Shown: piece after piece, positions 11,765 to 21,868 of the stretch
Layout: the number at the start of each line of letters is the position of its first letter
How positions within the stretch are numbered: the first letter of the stretch is position 1
Source of the DNA: Pristionchus mayeri
Taxonomy: Eukaryota; Nematoda; Chromadorea; Rhabditida; Neodiplogasteridae
DNA length: 64,000 nt
NCBI GenBank assembly: GCA_036245805.1
Contig: BTRK01000003.1
Coordinates: 19,991,292-20,055,291 of the forward strand
Reading direction: 5' to 3'
Notes under the pieces: generated by a model
What the model was told of the DNA's origin: nothing
Database searches by the model: none
What the model saw: only the letters and a program-made list of their open reading frames with translations
Made by a program: the position numbers and the translations under genes

Positions 11765-11900
11765 AACGAGAGAGCAGAGAGAGCGCGCAGTGAACGCTAA
11801 CTAGTGCACACATTCCCATTGTTTGCGGATGGAGAATATAGCCACAGATGCCATCGGCGAGAAATGAGAAACTTGAAAGAAAAAAATGATGGCCCTGACC
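11765..11900 (+). repeat. Dispersed direct repeat, copy 1
   Basis: A stretch starting AGAGAGCGCGCAGTGAACGC recurs in diverged form at 12,565-12,690. Both flank the minus-strand Gly/Tyr-rich gene on opposite sides, so they may be remnants of a transposon or of the duplication. No coding content. Confidence 0.5.
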
Positions 11901-11991
11901 GATTACAGAAAGCACAACATAGATGGAAAATGATTTATGATTCGATCGTTGGCATCGGAAGTGTACAGTCAATTCAATTTGCATTCTCCAA

Positions 11992-12409
11992 TCACTGGTT
12001 TCCAGTGAGTCCCGAAGGTCCGGCAGGTCCCGCGGCTCCTTCGGGTCCCTTTCCTCCCTTGTTCGATCCCCACCACGCAGCGTATCCAGGGTATCCCCAG
12101 CCGTATCCAGCGTATCCGTAGGCAGGGTAACCGTAGTACGGAGAGTAGGCTGCTCTGGCGTACTGTAAGAGATTATTGAATAGTTACAGTAGATCGAATG
12201 GATACGGTATGCATAGTAGGAAAGTGACTCACTCCGATGTATTGGGCAGAAGCCTGAGAGCAGAAGAGAACGGCAACGAGGCAGAGGAGGATACTGAACA
12301 GGAGAGAGTAGGAAGAGGGAATGAAGAATTGGGAATTGAGAATAGAGAGCGAAAGGAAACAAATTGAACACAACTGGAGAAGAAATTAGACTCACATCTT
12401 GGAGTTCAT
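11992..12409 (-). CDS. Secreted Gly/Tyr-rich small peptide, minus copy
   Basis: Three exons on the minus strand: 12396-12409, 12233-12293 and 11992-12162, giving about 81 aa. Residues 1-21 form a signal peptide (MNSKIILLC then VAVLFCSQASAQ). The mature part is rich in Gly, Tyr and Ala with PYYGYP, GYAGYGWGYPGY and AAWWGSNKGGK, then a short Gly-Pro tail GPEGAAGPAGPSGLTGNQ. It resembles in composition the nematode YG-rich secreted or cuticle/antimicrobial-type peptides, but composition alone does not prove function. It forms a mirror-image pair with the plus copy at 13,243; the two proteins differ at only a few residues (for example PAG versus PVG). Confidence 0.85.
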
Positions 12410-12458
12410 TGTAGAGTGGATGAAGTGAATGTTCATTCCTTCTGTCCCTCTCCATCAT

Positions 12459-12466
12459 CTTATATA
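12459..12466 (-). promoter_or_regulatory. TATA box of the minus Gly/Tyr-rich peptide gene
   Basis: TATATAAG on the minus strand, about 50 bases before the ATG at 12,409. The mirror gene has TATAAAAG at a similar distance. Confidence 0.6.
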
Positions 12467-12564
12467 CCCGCGTACATGTTCCCCTGGTATGCTCCTCTCT
12501 CTTATTCTCCGTCTCCACTCTTCACCTGATCACCCGTCTCACATAGCCCACGAGCAAGTGTGCA

Positions 12565-12690
12565 GAATTGAGAGAGTGCGCGGTGAACATTAACTCGTGC
12601 GTACATACTCACTGTTTGCTGATGGAAAATATAGAAACAAGTGCCATGGGCGTGAAATGAGACATCCGAGGAGGAGAGGTACACGAGGGT
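12565..12690 (+). repeat. Dispersed direct repeat, copy 2
   Basis: Diverged partner of 11,765-11,900, sharing AGAGAGTGCGCGGTGAAC and GAAATGAGA(A/C)A segments. Non-coding. Confidence 0.5.
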
Positions 12691-12699
12691 ATTTCGATA

Positions 12700-13140
12700 G
12701 CAACACCGGTAGGACAAACTGAAATTCGAACTGCGCATGGGAAGATCTGAAAATAACTGTTCGACTGAGAATTTCAAGTGAGTCATATTTCCAGCGAAAA
12801 CAGATCAAATTGACTGCAGTAGATATTTATTATCAGAAAATCGAGAACAATAGATGTCGTGAGAGCTCTCAGCGAGACGGTGGTGTGCCGAACATCTTTT
12901 GAGCACTCTGTCGCCGATACTCCAATTCTAGAAGTGAGGTCCCTAGTGGAAAATATACCACTTGAAAGTTCGCACCTCAATTCCACAAGATTTCTCGTAT
13001 CTCCGACCTCTTAACTTGAAGTCAACTTATCAGTTCTCAATTTTGTCCTCATTACTATCGCCCTGTCGATTTACTCCTCATTCACCTCTGGCGTTCCTTT
13101 GATCTCCCGTCCCCCTCTCTCTCTCCTTCTTCTCATGTTC
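12700..13140. other. Intergenic between the divergent peptide genes
   Basis: No gene seen. Minus-strand open frames here are short and overlap one another in different frames without motifs. Confidence 0.4.
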
Positions 13141-13185
13141 ATCAAACAGTGCGAAGAATGAGTGAAAAAACGAGAGTGCCACTGG

Positions 13186-13193
13186 TATAAAAG
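13186..13193 (+). promoter_or_regulatory. TATA box of the plus Gly/Tyr-rich peptide gene
   Basis: TATAAAAG lies 50 bases before the ATG at 13,243. Confidence 0.65.
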
Positions 13194-13242
13194 AGGAGGG
13201 AGAAGGGCAGAAGGCATGAACATTCACTTCATCCAATCTACC

Positions 13243-13672
13243 ATGAACTCCAAGATGTAAGTAATCCTCTTTTATCGATTGCATCTGTAGCAGTTTGAGT
13301 TCGTTCAAAATAGTGAAGATCAAATTTCCATATCCTCGTCCACTCACTGCTTCAATTCTCTCCTCTTCAGTATCCTCCTCTGCCTCTTTGCCGTTCTCTT
13401 CTGCTCTCAGGCTTCTGCCCAATACATCGGAGTGAGTCACTTTCCTACTATGCATACCGTATCCATTCGATCTACTGTAACTAATCAATAATCTCTTACA
13501 GTACGCCAGAGCAGCCTACTCTCCGTACTACGGTTATCCTGCCTACGGATACGCTGGATACGGCTGGGGATACCCTGGATACGCTGCGTGGTGGGGATCG
13601 AACAAGGGAGGAAAGGGACCCGAAGGAGCCGCGGGACCTGTCGGTCCTTCGGGACTCACTGGAAATCAGTGA
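13243..13672 (+). CDS. Secreted Gly/Tyr-rich small peptide, plus copy
   Basis: Three exons (13243-13256, 13371-13431, 13502-13672) encode about 81 aa. It has the same signal peptide (LLCLFAVLFCSQASAQ), a YARAAYSPYYGYP start to the mature part, GYG/GYP repeats and the tail GPVGPSGLTGNQ. Intron 1 is longer than in the minus copy. TATA box, short first exon and small introns fit a highly expressed secreted peptide. Likely duplicated by an inverted event with 11,992-12,409. Confidence 0.87.
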
Positions 13673-14060
13673 TTGGAGAATGCCAACTAAATTGACTGTA
13701 CACTTCTGATGACAACGATCGAACAATAAATCATTTTCATTATCTTGTATTTTTCTGCGATTAACAGTTCATCATGATCCGAACAATCGTAAACTGATAT
13801 TATTATTGGTTTTTTTAAAACAGTACGGAAGCAATTGTTTGATGTTTGTGCAGTGCTGTGAAATCCGCATAAGAAATTTCGAAGCTAAACAACGTCTATC
13901 AGATAATTAACATAGAGTGACCTTTTATCCATCTCGCACAATGAGTGAACTTTCATACCTTTCTTCCTCTTCCTCATTTCCACTCATTCTCCTCCTCCGT
14001 AGTGGTCGTCTCGCCCCTCTCCCGTCTATTCACTCCTCATCTACCACGTCTAAATGGTGA
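13673..14060. other. Intergenic; polyadenylation signal then gene start region
   Basis: AATAAA at about 13,725 probably ends the peptide gene transcript. No gene seen until the next exon near 14,070. Confidence 0.45.
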
Positions 14061-14071
14061 GAAGCTCTCAT

Positions 14072-17000
14072 AATTCACATTAGTCATTGTGCATTTGCAC
14101 AAACGCGTTCGTTGTGGTAGCCAATTACCCTGCTTTGGAGCCATTGCCAACTGGGACTATGAATATCGTTTGGAATTTGAATGTCGTACCCGCTCCCAAT
14201 CAATGCTGTGCTTCTTTCAGCCCACCGCTTACTACAAGGTAGAGGGCAGGCCTTTCTACTACCATCGCCCAGTGGAAACCCTGATCCTTCGGGGAAGAAA
14301 ACTGGCGCTGGTTGAGGATCCCACGACAGGAGAGAAACCACCCGGTATGATCGCATTTCTTCTGATAGAAATTCTTATCTTCACATCAATCGTAATCTTT
14401 CCACTTTCCAGAGACTACCGCCCTCACGTTCAGATCAAACGGCACAGTAGTGGTAAGACCGATAATGTTCGCTGATTGTCATCTTTGATCTCTCAGATCG
14501 TTGACGACATCACGGAGAAGTGCTCACTGGCGGGTTGCAAGCGTGAGTGTCCTCTTCATCTCATCCATGGTTGATCTTTGATCTCTCCAGTCTACCTCCC
14601 CGTTCATCCCCGTGAAATCTCCCTAGGCAGATGTGAGAATGACAACATCGAGCACTGCCTTGCATTCACTTCCAAACTCACACTTCCCCTCAATTTTGAG
14701 GTTCGTTCTTTTAGCTTTCCATCTGATCATTGATTTTCTCTGGATCTTACGATTCTTTCAGCAGCTGAGTAGGGTGGATCATTTCGTGGAGAGCGATGCC
14801 ATTCCCCTCTATCACGACTACTTCCTATGGGGATATGCCATCCGACTCACTCGGACAAAAGGTAAATTGATCTTTGACCCGTTTTGCTGGCTTTTAATTG
14901 TTATGTTATCACTTCTGTCGTTTGTACTCCATACGTGATAACCCCTGTTTGACTACATGCTGGATTGGCTTTATCGGGGACACGAAAACGGCTACAATCC
15001 ACTCACTCATAAGTGACGCAAGTCCTAGCGAGGCACTCAAAAGTGCATTATTCGACAGATGATAAGGCCGTGACCTTGTAAACGTTACACGTTAATAAAC
15101 AATAAATGATTATGATTCTAAAAAGAAAGCGAGCAGTGAAAGCGAGGAGACTGAGATACAAGTGGGGAATGGGGAACGATATGACAAGAGAGATAAAGGG
15201 AGAGAGCACGAGGCAGAAAAACGGGCGGGAAAGCGAAGAACGAGAAAAGGAAGGGGCAAGAGGGGGCTGGAGAGGTCACGTAAGGGTGAGTGTTCCTCCT
15301 TGCGCCTCCACTGAATCCCTGACGTAGTGGGCGAGGCCCGCCGCCGATCTCCATCGTCCTCTTCGCTGCACCTCCGCCAACGATGATCCAGACCTCAGAG
15401 AATGATTGACTCCGCACACTCTCAGCTGATGCGGAGTGACTCGCTCGATGCCGGCCGCTTCACAGAGACTGTAGAGGTCTTTTCTGAATTGATCAGTAGA
15501 AATGTGGGCGGAGGGGTGGGAAAGGGATGGGAACACCCACTCCGACCGGGGAACTTGTTGAGTGTAGGCGTCGTAGAAGGACAGGGATTCAGAGTCTTCT
15601 TCGATGGAGAGGAAGGTCTCTCGTCCCTCGCTGGCTTGATCATTCTTGGCCTTTCTGATAGAGATCTTGAGGAGGCTCTTCGACCAGGTGAGATCGTCCC
15701 ACCTCAGATGGACGAGCTCGGAGACTCGGAGCAGAGCTCCGAAAGAAAGGGCGGTTCCGAGCCCGGCCCCAAGACGATTGGTATCAAGAGGGGAGAGGGA
15801 GGCACAGTGAACGAGGGCATGGACATGACTCACGGGGATATTCTTATGATGGGAAACGAGGGAACATCTTCTAGCAAAATCGGCGAAAAGGGACAACATA
15901 TGAGAAACGAAGGGGGAAACGGGGTCGGAGAAGAAGGAGATAGAGGAGGATAAGATTTTAAAAGAGGAAAGGGAACGACCTTCCTCTAATCTCCTGAGGG
16001 AGAAGATAAGGAGGGACTCGGGACACAAGGGATCGATTCTTCTCTCCTTAGCGAAATCCAGCGGTTTCTTCATGCATCCCTTATAGGCTCTTATGGTGTT
16101 GGGCGCTCGAGCTCCCTCTATCGATCTCTTGAGAACAGGCAGTAGCGAGGGCTCGAACTCCTCCACCGCTTCGTGGAAGGACATCAATTCTTCTGCCTTC
16201 TTCCCTGGAAAAACCTTCTCTCATTCTGCTGTTTCCTGCTCGTCCTCTCGTCGTTCTATGCTGTCTGGAACTCCCTATTGACCTTTCTTCCCACCGATAC
16301 ACGGACGGCCCAGGGTGGAGAATGGGGAGGGGGGGGGGATTAATGGGTGGGTGGGGGGGAATAGCCCCTAAAAGCCTAGAGTGACCTCTAAAAGAAAACG
16401 AAAGCCACGTGACCCCCTCGGCTGAGTATCAGCGGCGAGAGAGTGTGAGGATAAGAGAGAGTGCTTGACTGCGTGGGGGAAGAGGAGAAAAAGGGCGCGA
16501 AATTCAAACAGGATTATGCGCCAATCCGCATTCCTGCAAACAACAATTATCACTTCTGTCGTTTGTACTCCATACGTGATAACCCCTGTTTGACTACATG
16601 CTGGATTGGCTTTATCGGGGGCACGAAAACGGCTAGAGTCAAATAATGTTGAAATCGATGAGGAGAAGAGTGAAGGGGGAATCCATGAAAAGGCGAGAAA
16701 ATGGGCCATGCGTGATGGTTCCCGGAATGATCACGTGCATTCCCTCGGAGAACATCAGGTAATCCTTCACGAAAGGGGGAGTGGAATTGGGAGGGAAAAG
16801 GGAAGGGAAGATGGGGTGGGAAGTCCAATAAGGCAGTCCGAGAATCGCCTTAGCCCTGTTTCCTCTCAACCATGCTAATGTCTGGCAAAGGAGATAGGGG
16901 GGAGGTACGCACCATAGAAGGGTAGATCTCCAAAGGGGTGGCGACGAGAAGGCATCGATAGCCGCTGCTCCTCTGGATGGACTTCTGGAAACGAACGTTT

Positions 17001-20000
17001 TACACTTTGCATTTGACTCATCAGCAAACATATCGATCACGGGTCTTCCCCATTTCTCTGCCGCTTTCTCGAACACCCAATTCTGGACACTCCAATCATC
17101 TCTGTCTAAATCTCTGCTGGCCGCGTCAGCTTCCTCGTTCATTTCTCTCGGCAACCAAAAGAATTTGAAATTGGCATTCATACGCGCTCCCGCTCTTTCT
17201 ATCCTTGAGGCCACCTCGTTTAGTTCGGGCTTCATTGAGCCCTTCCGAAGGATAGATATCGCACTCTGGTTATCGCCGAGAAAAAGAATATTCTTTCCCT
17301 TCCATTCCCTTTCGAACGTGTATACGGCGAAATCCACCGCTCTCAGCTCTCTCAAGGTACTTGATTCCTCTCTCTCCGAATGCGTAAGGTTTCGAGAAGC
17401 CCTGTTCACTACTAAATCCAACTCTTTTATCACCACTCCAAGTCCACTCGCGGACGCATCTGTTTCTACTTTCAGGTCAAAGTGCCAGGGTAATTCAACG
17501 AAACTTCTCACAGATCTGTCCTTTAACTCGGAAATCCACTGGCTTATCTCACCTTTCTCTGCCTGGGAGAGAGGGATTGGGGTAGAAGAGGGAAGACCGA
17601 TCTGCTGGGCCTTTCCCACTGTGGACAGGAGGCTGCGGGAAAGGAGGGTGGCAGTGTCTCCTAAAATGAGGGTCATCGACATCAGGGATCCAATGGCACA
17701 GTTCCGGTCTCTAACCGTAGGGGACTCCACCTCTCTAAGGTGGGCAAGCCTCTCTAAGGCTGAGGCGACTCTATCGCCGGACACACTCACAGTGCCACAT
17801 CTCAAATCGATACAATAGCCTAGCCACAATCCTGACTGGGAGGGGTTCCACTCGCACTTTTCATCGGCCGTTGAGACGCCCGCCTTTTCAAGATCATCTC
17901 TCACCACTCTCACTGCTACTTCCAATTTCTCCCTGCTCTCAGCCAGGATCAAGCCATCATCCAAATACAGGGTAACATTAATGCCTTTCTCTCTCCACGC
18001 TCTGACAAGGGTCCTGAATATTTTCGTGAATACCCAAGGGGCGGGAGACAGCCCGAAGGGCATAGCCGAATACTGGTAGGTTTCGCCGTCCCAACGGAAC
18101 GCAAAATAAGGACGGGAAGAAGGATCGATGGATACGTGATGGTACCCACTCCGTAAGTCGAAAGTGGCCATGAAACCGTTGAAAGGGAGGGAGTACCACA
18201 CCGATACCAAATCTTCGACCCGGAATCGAGATTTATACAAGAACACATTCAGGGCACTCAAATCAAGGATTAGCCGTAACTTTTTACCTTCCGCCACAGA
18301 CAACGGAGAGATGACCCTCGGCTTCGAGCACAGCTCGATTGCCCCGGTCTTGAGGAGATTGCCGACCTCCTTCATCACGAAGTCTCTGTGGGCTATCGAT
18401 CCTCTTCTATTATCTGTAACTGGAATATTAATACCTTTCGGATCACGTACAAAATTCAGGCTGTATCCTGACTCTAAAACCGACAGAGTGAAGGGAGTGG
18501 CACCGATTTTTGCCCAAAATTCCCTATTTTCATGCATCGAAAGAAAGGGGACGGGGGGATGAATACCTTCTAAGCTGCGGACACGAGGCTTTGAAGTGAC
18601 CGACTTGACCACAAACGTGGCAGCGACCGGAGAACGACGCACTGCTGCCGCCTTGGAAGCTGCCCGAAGGAGGGAAGCTACCGAAACTCCCGAATAACGG
18701 CTGGGGACGCTGGTAGAAGCGGGCACCGGAGCCAAAAGCCGGCGCCCCTGCTCGAAAGGGCTGGGACAGCATGGGAAGAGGGGAAGCGACTCTGCGCTTA
18801 CGATCCGGATGAGACGATTGGGACGAGGAAAGGGACTGTGCGATGAGCACGGCCTGGATCATAGCCGAGTTGGAGGAGCCCGCGGCTCCTTCCATCATCT
18901 TGACTGCGTCCAGAGCCTCCAAGACTTTTGGATTCTTGTCGGCTAGAACCAAAATTGAGTTCCTCTCCTTGATCATATCGATGACGGAATCGATGACGGC
19001 TGGGTCCTTCTTAGCGTATTCGAGTCTGTTCAACACCGAAGTGTTGAATTCAGCCTGCTTGGAGAAGCCCACGCGGGTCAGTACAGGGGATGCGTGGACG
19101 AGGGGAGGAGCGAGACGCTCTAGTAGCTCTTCAATCATTTCCGGCGAGAACTTGGCGGGTCCGTTGCCATTTCCAGCGGGCACCTGTCCATCCGACGTCT
19201 CTTCGCTCATTTCCTGTAATGGAAAAGGTGATCTGCTCTAACGCGGAACAACGTAGAACACACGCATACGAATTTGTCAAAACAATCGATAAAACCAATC
19301 GATAATAGCCCCTAAAAGCCTAGAGTGACCTCTAAAAGGAAACGAAAGCCACGTGACCCCCTCGGCTGAGTATCAGCGGCGAGAGAGTGTGAGGATAAGA
19401 GAGAGTGCTTGACTGCGTGGGGGAAGAGGGGAAAAAGGGCGCGAAATTCAAACAGGATTATGCGCCAATCCGCATTCCGGCAAACAACAATTATCTAGTG
19501 TACCGTTCTCTTTCAGACGATTCTTTTCGTCTGACCATGAAGAATCTCGGTCCAAAGGCATGCAAAACGGGTCGAAGTGGTAAGAATGACAATGTGTTCA
19601 AAAATGTTTTCATGTTCTAGGTTACTGTGATCAGACATTTCCTGAGATGAAGGAACCCCGCCTAATCGAGGCATTTCTCTCCATTCTCCAGCAGGGAAAA
19701 GAAGAAGATATGAGTGAATGTGAGGATCACTGTCTAGCCTTATGTAAATGAGACACATCCAGGTGATAAAGTGTGATAATGAGGCTTATTAGATAAGTTT
19801 GTTCATTTGGACTCCTTCGCATATTCACGAGATGAAATTTTGAATTATATTTGTCTTTTTCAGTTGAACTACTCTTTCTAGACGGAGCTTTCAGCGTGGA
19901 GAAAGAGTTCACTGAAGAGGAATTGAGCCGATTCGGAGGTTGATTCCAAACAGAAAATGGAATTTCGAAATTCGTTTTTTTCAGACTTCTCTGGCACTCT

Positions 20001-20082
20001 CCACTTATCCCTTCGTCTCGTTGTCGCTCGATCGGATTTTTCCCTCTCCTCAATCATCAATCTCAATCTGTTTGTTATCTAG
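14072..20082 (+). CDS. Unrecognised multi-exon gene split by a retrotransposon in an intron
   Basis: Exons with consistent phases include about 14,221-14,344 (PTAYYKVEGRPFYYHRP), 14,412-14,451, 14,499-14,543, 14,591-14,700 (LYLPVHPREISLGRCENDN), 14,762-14,861 (FVESDAIPLYHDYFLWGYAI), then after the 4.6-kb element 19,518-19,579, 19,621-19,743, 19,864-19,938 and 19,985-20,082 (stop 20,080-20,082). The frame continues over the element: ACA AAA G joins AC GAT. The product is over 250 aa with scattered cysteines (KCSLAGCK, KACKTGRSGYCDQ, ECEDHC) and a hydrophobic C-terminus. I do not recognise the family. The 5' start is unclear; an exon near 14,072-14,182 in a different frame, ending at a GTC donor, is possible. 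An intron of over 4.6 kb is far longer than its neighbours. Confidence 0.6.
14906..14994 (-). repeat. Split direct repeat A, terminal copy
   Basis: Matches 16,547-16,635 from TTATCACTTCTGTCG to CACGAAAACGGCTA with a single visible difference (GGGGA versus GGGGG). It defines the 3' end of the retrotransposon. Confidence 0.9.
15276..16187 (-). CDS. Tyrosine recombinase of the PAT-like element
   Basis: About 303 aa. The catalytic tetrad is visible: Arg in ALLRVSELVHLRWDDL, the His-x-x-Arg box in TPHQLRVCGVNH, and a GRW then HYV segment supplying the final Tyr. The N-terminal half (NTIRAYKGCMKKPLDF) fits the core-binding domain of phage-type recombinases. In DIRS-order elements this enzyme replaces integrase and inserts a circular cDNA. 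It lies between the internal repeat and the terminal repeat, downstream of RT. An upstream Met in the same frame is absent; 16,187 is the first. Confidence 0.9.
   Translation of the reverse strand: MMSFHEAVEEFEPSLLPVLKRSIEGARAPNTIRAYKGCMKKPLDFAKERRIDPLCPESLLIFSLRRLEEGRSLSSFKILSSSISFFSDPVSPFVSHMLSLFADFARRCSLVSHHKNIPVSHVHALVHCASLSPLDTNRLGAGLGTALSFGALLRVSELVHLRWDDLTWSKSLLKISIRKAKNDQASEGRETFLSIEEDSESLSFYDAYTQQVPRSEWVFPSLSHPSAHISTDQFRKDLYSLCEAAGIERVTPHQLRVCGVNHSLRSGSSLAEVQRRGRWRSAAGLAHYVRDSVEAQGGTLTLT
16361..16635 (-). repeat. Internal split direct repeats (B then A on the plus strand)
   Basis: 16,361-16,550 matches the terminal B copy at 19,305-19,494 and 16,547-16,635 matches the terminal A copy. 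The two meet at a shared TTAT, which is what a circular junction of the element's ends would look like. A G-rich run at 16,327-16,359 precedes it. Confidence 0.9.
16639..18735 (-). CDS. Reverse transcriptase-RNase H polyprotein of the PAT-like element
   Basis: About 698 aa. RT motifs in order: LRLILDLSALN, FMATFDLRSGYHHV, YQYSAMPFGLSPAPWVF and the active site TLYLDDGLILA near 17,950. RNase H follows with DLKVETDASASGLGV, an acidic Glu in the STLRELRAVDFAV segment, and LFLGDNQSAI. The N-terminal 65 codons overlap the end of Gag in another frame by about 205 bases, so translation probably needs frameshifting, re-initiation or splicing. No methyltransferase domain of the DIRS1 type is seen, which fits PAT-like elements. 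No stop interrupts it. Confidence 0.9.
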   Translation of the reverse strand: MAPVPASTSVPSRYSGVSVASLLRAASKAAAVRRSPVAATFVVKSVTSKPRVRSLEGIHPPVPFLSMHENREFWAKIGATPFTLSVLESGYSLNFVRDPKGINIPVTDNRRGSIAHRDFVMKEVGNLLKTGAIELCSKPRVISPLSVAEGKKLRLILDLSALNVFLYKSRFRVEDLVSVWYSLPFNGFMATFDLRSGYHHVSIDPSSRPYFAFRWDGETYQYSAMPFGLSPAPWVFTKIFRTLVRAWREKGINVTLYLDDGLILAESREKLEVAVRVVRDDLEKAGVSTADEKCEWNPSQSGLWLGYCIDLRCGTVSVSGDRVASALERLAHLREVESPTVRDRNCAIGSLMSMTLILGDTATLLSRSLLSTVGKAQQIGLPSSTPIPLSQAEKGEISQWISELKDRSVRSFVELPWHFDLKVETDASASGLGVVIKELDLVVNRASRNLTHSEREESSTLRELRAVDFAVYTFEREWKGKNILFLGDNQSAISILRKGSMKPELNEVASRIERAGARMNANFKFFWLPREMNEEADAASRDLDRDDWSVQNWVFEKAAEKWGRPVIDMFADESNAKCKTFVSRSPSRGAAAIDAFSSPPLWRSTLLWCVPPPYLLCQTLAWLRGNRAKAILGLPYWTSHPIFPSLFPPNSTPPFVKDYLMFSEGMHVIIPGTITHGPFSRLFMDSPFTLLLIDFNII
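18530..19210 (-). CDS. Gag-like protein with zinc knuckle of the PAT-like element
   Basis: About 226 aa starting MSEETSDGQVPAG. Near the C-terminus is a CCHC knuckle, CHVCGQVGHFKASC, preceded by an Arg/Gly/Phe-rich segment (RAGAPAFGSGARFY). Retroelement Gag proteins package the RNA; the knuckle binds nucleic acid. The ORF ends inside the start of the RT ORF. Confidence 0.88.
   Translation of the reverse strand: MSEETSDGQVPAGNGNGPAKFSPEMIEELLERLAPPLVHASPVLTRVGFSKQAEFNTSVLNRLEYAKKDPAVIDSVIDMIKERNSILVLADKNPKVLEALDAVKMMEGAAGSSNSAMIQAVLIAQSLSSSQSSHPDRKRRVASPLPMLSQPFRAGAPAFGSGARFYQRPQPLFGSFGSFPPSGSFQGGSSASFSGRCHVCGQVGHFKASCPQLRRYSSPRPLSFDA
19305..19494 (-). repeat. Split direct repeat B, terminal copy
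   Basis: Matches 16,361-16,550 with only a few substitutions. It marks the 5' end of the element; host intron sequence ending CTCTTTCAG resumes directly after it. Confidence 0.9.
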
Positions 20083-20109
20083 CGTACTCTCTTTTCGCAA
20101 TCGATCGAT

Positions 20110-21696
20110 ATGTTCAGGAAGACTACCATACCCGAGCACACACAGTCGCTCGTCGAGGAGATTCTTCGTGGTGAGAAGCCACGCGGAGCCTATTCGAAAC
20201 TTACGGTATGCGAGTTTATCGATTGATACTAGGGTGTTGGCAATAACAAAACATGACATACCAAGATTCAGGCCGCCGTTAACTGCAAATGCTGCGATAA
20301 AGTGTCCATGCCCATCTATTCTGTGCACAAGTCCGCCTTCGCTAAGAGTGATAGCTACCTCTATCGTGATATCGAGGTCTGTTATTGTTATTGTTATTGT
20401 TGCTTTGGCAAATCTCATTGCAGGGACAGCACAAAAACAAGATCGTGGCAATCAACGGACTGTGTGACGACTCGCTGAAACTGGTGAGGAATTAACGTAA
20501 TAACTAGGGATGGCTAAATGAGGCACGTATCAGCCACATTTAGTAAAATAACTTTCTAATGCTCAGGCGATTCGCATAGCCTACGGTGCCTCTCTCCCTC
20601 TGCCTGACAAGAGATGCAATCTCAAGATGGTCATCTCCATAATCATCGACATTTTTGGCGTGAGATTTATGTCATTTAGCAAATACTGTTTAAAATGCTG
20701 GGTTGAAGGAGGCTTCAAGCCGGCATGAAACTACGCTTTGTCATCGTCACTAGTTCGCAAGGCGAGAAGAAGTCTCTTAGTGGTTATCACAAAATTGTAA
20801 ACTGTACCCCTACGGAAATCGCTGCAAACGATGTTTTATTTTAATTTAGTTCTTATTTTATTTTTTCTTATTTTAGGACGATATTGCCAAGCACGTGGCT
20901 CCTCAGTGGGAACGAGAGATCTGCAGCCGGGCTCTGGCTATGGATGTGAGTGCTGGCAAAAGAATTCCCTGCACCGGCCCGGACTCGAACCATTCAGACA
21001 CGCGATCCGTCGTCGTCGATGGCTGAGTTGCTGTATCTCCTCGACCTCATCTGGTCAGCAGATGGAATGATGCCCGTGGCGAAGAGAGTAGCCATTGGAG
21101 TGCTGGCCGATATGGTGAGAGGGAGAATGAAAGAGAACTTTTTAAAAAGAAAATTTAGTTTTGTAGAAAAAAGAGTTGGGTATGTAATTGGGCATATCGA
21201 CGATTTTTCAGGCGCACCTCAACGCTCGGTGCAGTCTGGAGCAGTGGGTCACCGATGCGGTAGGTGCAATTTTCTGATTGACGTACATCAAGATACTGCA
21301 GAACGACGAATTCGATTGCCTACTGTATAAGTATCCTGTCAGGAACTTTTGTCCGATACTGTATAAATCCGTTTGAGGTCCTTCCTCATCTGGATGAGTA
21401 CTGCTGCGAGAACAAGAACGTGTGCGGAATCCTCTCCGCGCTTCACAAGGTACGATGACCTTTAGATCACTTCCTATTTTATTACCATTATCTGATACTG
21501 ATACGCACCTTATTCCGAATAAAATAATCGGAACGGAACTCATTTACGTTAGTAGAAAGTCTGACTCACAACACTTCGGATTCTTTTTTTAAATCATCCT
21601 TCCATCTCTCAATCTCACATTCAGATGATGGATGCGGTGCCTGCAGTGGAGAAGAAGATCGTGCCTCTCGTCGTCTTCGACTGGCCCACTCTTTAG
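20110..21696 (+). CDS. BTB-like domain protein (tentative)
   Basis: Exons in one frame: 20110-20205, 20272-20376, 20424-20483, 20567-20659, 20877-20945, 20998-21114, 21212-21259, about 21,293-21,337, about 21,378-21,450 and 21625-21696. The product is about 250 aa. Residues 33-110 look like a BTB fold: KVSMPIYSVHKSAFAKSDSY corresponds to the LHVHK...LAA.S.YF core, followed by LKLAIRIAYGASLPLPD. The rest is helical with LYLLDLIWSADGMMPVAKRV and a Cys-containing end (EYCCENKNVCGILSALHK). BTB proteins dimerise and often serve as cullin-3 adaptors; here this is inference. The assumed 40-nt intron near 21,338-21,377 overlaps sequence resembling the end of a Tc1-type element (ACTTTTGTCCGATACTGTA). 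Confidence 0.55.
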
Positions 21697-21868
21697 GATA
21701 CCTGTTATTTCGAATAAATTGTATTTAAATTATGCACCTCCTTATTATTTCCTTCATCTTTTAATTAGTCTCAATACTTCCACGATACACATGATATGTT
21801 AGGGAAATGATAATGCATTTTACACATCAAAGAATGATGAAGATGTTTATCGATACGATAAGCTAGCC

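Larger units (their letters stand above)
14906..19494 (-). mobile_element. DIRS-order (PAT-like) tyrosine-recombinase retrotransposon, complete
   Basis: On the minus strand the order is repeat B (19,494-19,305), Gag, RT-RNase H, internal repeats A (16,635-16,547) and B (16,550-16,361), tyrosine recombinase, repeat A (14,994-14,906). Repeat A copies are about 89 bp and repeat B copies about 190 bp, each nearly identical, making split direct repeats as described for PAT/Ngaro-type elements. The three ORFs have no stops. No target duplication is expected for tyrosine-recombinase integration, and none is evident. It sits in an intron of the host gene. Near-identical repeats and open ORFs suggest recent insertion. 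Confidence 0.9.

Noticed and set aside
11763..12518. 251-codon minus-strand open frame
   Set aside because: It is out of frame with the spliced Gly/Tyr-rich gene on the same strand and crosses its introns; composition is not protein-like.
15402..15953. 183-codon plus-strand open frame
   Set aside because: It is antisense to the tyrosine recombinase, whose catalytic tetrad is clear.
17165..17818. 217-codon plus-strand open frame
   Set aside because: It is the antisense shadow of the RT-RNase H ORF.
20946..21010. Possible tRNA-like box B (GGTTCGAGTCC on the minus strand)
   Set aside because: No matching D arm or acceptor stem; it overlaps an intron/exon boundary of the BTB-like gene.
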